A model generated the notes under the pieces. That model made no database searches. It saw only the letters and a program-made list of their open reading frames with translations, and was not told the origin of the DNA. DNA of 16,032 bases from contig CAMLSG010000122.1 of the NCBI GenBank assembly GCA_946482635.1, forward strand, positions 1 to 16,032. Reading direction: 5' to 3'. The stretch is from an uncultured Duganella sp. GTDB lineage: Bacteria; Pseudomonadota; Gammaproteobacteria; Burkholderiales; Burkholderiaceae. Positions 14,239 to 16,032 of this stretch are shown in pieces (within the stretch, counting starts at the first letter, position 1; every line of letters starts with the position of its first letter). A program made the translations under genes and the position numbers.

Positions 14239-14696
14239 TTTGCCGCCGGTTTGCTGATCTGCGAATGGACCTGGTTCACCATCATCAGGCCTGCGGAGCC
14301 GAAATGGGTGTGGTATTCCGCCACCATTTCCCCCTTGATGATGACCGGGTCGGTGGCCACCAGCGCCTTCGCTTCGTCGATGCTCTCCACCGCAAAGATA
14401 AAGATGCCGCGCGCGCCGTCGACGCCGTCCAGCGGCCCGGCATAAGCCAGCTTGCGCTCATTGGCCAGCCGCTGGATATTCGCCATATGACCGGCGAACA
14501 TCTCGGTTCGCTCCTGCCCCGCCGGCACTTTGTTCGGCCCAGTGCGCAGCACCACGAACACATACTTGCGCATGCCGTTATCGTTGCCGCCCAACGACTT
14601 CGCCAGCTCGGCGTCGTAGGCAGGCGGCTTTTGCACTTGCGCCTGCGCCGTGCAGGCCATTGTCGCCAGCAGGATCGCGCTCAACATTGTTTTCAT
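14235..14696 (-). CDS. Secreted YCII-domain (YciI-like) protein
   Basis: This 153-residue protein has a signal peptide (about 1-19, ending TAQA) and then a YCII domain (about 40-140). The domain shows RKYVFVVLRTGP, FAGHMANIQRLANERKLAYA, GPLDG and GIFIFAVESIDEAKALVATD. The His in AGHMANI corresponds to the conserved polar centre of the ferredoxin-like YciI fold. Most YciI proteins are cytosolic, so the export signal is notable. I chose ATG 14694-14696 because GGAGGG precedes it. It overlaps the upstream small membrane gene (ATGA) and the downstream YjbR gene (GTGA). Confidence 0.88.
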   Translation of the reverse strand: MKTMLSAILLATMACTAQAQVQKPPAYDAELAKSLGGNDNGMRKYVFVVLRTGPNKVPAGQERTEMFAGHMANIQRLANERKLAYAGPLDGVDGARGIFIFAVESIDEAKALVATDPVIIKGEMVAEYHTHFGSAGLMMVNQVHSQISKPAAK

Positions 14697-14926
14697 TGTC
14701 CCTCCCTCATCTCCGGCGTATCCCTGCACAGGGCGCAATGCTGCCCTTTTTTCGCCTGCCGGTAGCGCGCGACCGTGAACACCGTCGCACCCAATGCACC
14801 CCAGATTGCGCCCTGCGTTGCCGAATACATCCAGTCATGCCCACGCAATGCCTGCGCCACGCTAATGATCACAAATGCCCCTGCCAGCACGAGCAGGAAG
14901 CGCTTGATCCAGAATGCAGTTCCCAC
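14693..14926 (-). CDS. Small two-helix membrane protein, function unknown
   Basis: This is a 77-residue protein with two hydrophobic segments (about 7-25 and 35-54) and a polar tail, ARYRQAKKGQHCALCRDTPE, with a CxxC pair. I start at the GTG at 14924-14926 because GGAGG lies 5 nt before it. An ATG four codons upstream is itself part of that Shine-Dalgarno sequence and has none of its own. The stop overlaps the ATG of the YCII gene by 4 nt, which supports expression as one unit. I do not recognise a family. Confidence 0.7.
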   Translation of the reverse strand: MGTAFWIKRFLLVLAGAFVIISVAQALRGHDWMYSATQGAIWGALGATVFTVARYRQAKKGQHCALCRDTPEMREGQ

Positions 14927-14973
14927 ACGGACCTCCATCAGATTTTCACAAATGATACCTTAGCTCCACAAGC

Positions 14974-15151
14974 TCACAGCCGCATGCCAAGCCAGATCAC
15001 CGATTCGGTTGAAAACGCCACCACAGGCGCCAGGACAGCTTTCGAGATCCATCTGCTCCGCACAGATGTGCACTGCGCCGTTTTCGCCCGCCTGATTCAC
15101 TTTCAGAACCCGCTCGGCAAATGTTCGCGCTTTATTCTTCAATTGCTTCAA
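14974..15151 (-). pseudogene. Remnant of a Coq7-like demethoxyubiquinone hydroxylase gene (internal deletion and frameshift)
   Basis: The first part, from a probable TTG start at 15151 with AAGGAG 7 nt upstream, reads ARTFAERVLKVNQAGENGAV and HICAEQ. That is the N-terminus of Coq7-like proteins, with the first iron-ligand Glu in AGENGA. About 35 codons in, the match jumps to another frame: from 15054 down to the TGA at 14974-14976 it reads VLAPVVAFSTESVIWLGMRL, the C-terminus of the same family. The middle, about 110 residues with the other diiron ligands, is missing, so the product cannot be active. It lies directly after the arr-like gene, whose 3' end it overlaps. Confidence 0.8.
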
Positions 15152-15530
15152 TACCCTGCTCCTTGAGCTTTTCAAGGTGGTCGAGCATTTCCCGAAGGCG
15201 CTCCCGCGGGTGCCCCGTCCATTCCATCACTTCACCAATGATGCGCAGCGGTTCGCGCGAGCGATATGACTTGGTTGGGTTGCCCGGAAAACGCTTGTTC
15301 GTCAGGTTGGGATCATCCTCAATGGCACCGGTAGGCTCGACGATGTAAATCCTGCCCCGCCCCTCCCCCACTGCCAGCTCGGCGCCCCACGTTGCCGCTT
15401 CCAGCGTTGCGGACAGATAGACGAAATTGGCTTGCCGCCGGCTGCCATAGTTGGACGTATAGCCGCGGCCAATGAGGTCGCCGACTTCCAGGTCTGCCTT
15501 GGTGCCATGATAAAAAGGGCCTTCGATCAC
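15132..15530 (-). CDS. arr: Rifamycin ADP-ribosyltransferase (Arr family)
   Basis: This 132-residue protein should transfer ADP-ribose from NAD+ to rifamycins and inactivate them. It matches Arr through GPFYHGTKADLEVGDLI, GRIYIVEPTGAIEDDPNLT and KRFPGNPTKSYRSREPLRII. The residues discussed for Mycobacterium smegmatis Arr (H19, Y49, D84) correspond to H8, Y38 and D73 here, all with the same offset of 11, so the core is intact and ungapped. The start is GTG 15528-15530, overlapping the GNAT stop as GTGA. The C-terminal 25 residues are highly charged. Whether it gives resistance in the host is not shown by sequence. Confidence 0.93.
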   Translation of the reverse strand: MIEGPFYHGTKADLEVGDLIGRGYTSNYGSRRQANFVYLSATLEAATWGAELAVGEGRGRIYIVEPTGAIEDDPNLTNKRFPGNPTKSYRSREPLRIIGEVMEWTGHPRERLREMLDHLEKLKEQGIEAIEE

Positions 15531-15991
15531 AATGCCACCTTCAGTTTTCTGCCACCACTGATGGCAAAACCCTCGCGTTCATAGAATGCGAGGGTCCTGT
15601 CGAACTGGGGCAACGGTGGCGTTGTCACCTCCAGCCGCTTCCAGCCGCGTGAGCGGCCGAATTCCTTGACCCTGGAAAGAAGCTGCAAGCCCACCTCTTT
15701 CGAACGATAAGCCGGGCGGACATAGAACTCGGGAATCGTGCCGAACTCGCCTTCCGCATACAGCGCGCAGCTTTCATACAGCGCCACGAATCCAGCGGGG
15801 GATTCGCCATCGACGGCGACGAAGACAAAATACTTTTCCCGGCTGATGAAGTCCCTCAATCGTTCAATTGTCGCCGCCAGGTCGAAGTTGAAGGCCTGCT
15901 CGCCGATGGCCGCCATGATTTCGGCAAGAAGTTCGCCGACCATTTCAGCGATTTTGGGAGCGTCGTGGCTCGTGGCAACGCGGATAATCAT
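15527..15991 (-). CDS. GNAT-family N-acetyltransferase
   Basis: This 154-residue protein has the GNAT fold: the N-terminus IIRVATSHDAPKIAEMV, a central strand FVFVAVDGESPAGFVALYE (about 55-73), the acetyl-CoA motif region EFYVRPAYRSKEVGLQLLSR (about 88-107), and the C-terminal AFYEREGF (135-142). The usual R/QxxGxG/A pattern is present only as KEVGLQ, with Gln in place of the last small residue. The acceptor is unknown. I chose ATG 15989-15991, which AAGG precedes; a GTG three codons upstream is less likely. It is coupled by a 4-nt overlap to the arr-like gene. Confidence 0.88.
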   Translation of the reverse strand: MIIRVATSHDAPKIAEMVGELLAEIMAAIGEQAFNFDLAATIERLRDFISREKYFVFVAVDGESPAGFVALYESCALYAEGEFGTIPEFYVRPAYRSKEVGLQLLSRVKEFGRSRGWKRLEVTTPPLPQFDRTLAFYEREGFAISGGRKLKVAL

Positions 15992-16032
15992 GCAACACAC
16001 CTTTCAACGATTAATTCAAGCGACTCGGCTCA

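Noticed and set aside
14960..15175. Intact 71-residue hypothetical gene after arr
   Set aside because: Its first half is a Coq7-like N-terminus and its second half overlaps the C-terminus of the same family in another frame, so it is best read as a pseudogene.

Overview
The window looks like chromosomal DNA of a betaproteobacterium of the Burkholderiales, most likely Oxalobacteraceae (Massilia/Duganella/Janthinobacterium type). The basis is high GC, the gene order tpiA-secG-tRNA-Leu-nuoA-nuoB-nuoC-nuoD-nuoE-nuoF, and the protein sequences themselves. No species assignment is possible from sequence reading alone.

Region 1 (1-5090, minus strand) is core metabolism. A tpiA-secG unit has a clear sigma70-type promoter. 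It is followed by tRNA-Leu(GAG) with its own promoter and a terminator-like hairpin, then the start of the respiratory complex I operon (nuoA to nuoF, the last cut by the window edge), whose genes are packed with gaps of 9 nt or less or a 4-nt overlap.

Region 2 (5091-7740) has two small plus-strand membrane proteins that converge on a PIG3-type quinone oxidoreductase gene. That gene lies just downstream of a GDT1/UPF0016 manganese exporter gene. The exporter is preceded by a recognisable yybP-ykoY manganese riboswitch, a -10 box and a perfect 28-bp palindrome.

Region 3 (7745-10878) holds envelope and periplasmic genes: a Sel1-repeat protein, a GIN-domain (DUF2807) protein and a 44-residue hydrophobic peptide on the minus strand. 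Divergent from them is a secreted cytochrome c fused to a PQQ-type sorbosone/sugar dehydrogenase.

Region 4 (10879-13917) is the most unusual part. A 274-nt hairpin-rich leader with a duplicated motif-plus-hairpin element precedes three tandem, diverged paralogues of a small secreted protein that I do not recognise as a named family. They end at a strong terminator shared with a convergent secreted serine hydrolase (beta-lactamase fold). Its C-terminal add-on domain looks related to the three small proteins, and its upstream region carries phased AlgR/LytTR-like repeats.

Region 5 (13918-16032, minus strand) is accessory. One cluster (small membrane protein, secreted YCII protein, YjbR-like protein) is joined by 4-nt overlaps. 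A second (GNAT acetyltransferase, then an Arr-type rifamycin ADP-ribosyltransferase) runs into the remains of a Coq7-like demethoxyubiquinone hydroxylase gene that has lost its middle and changed frame.

There is no gene-free stretch over 300 nt; the longest gap is 10879-11152. I saw no CRISPR array, rRNA, transposase or phage gene.
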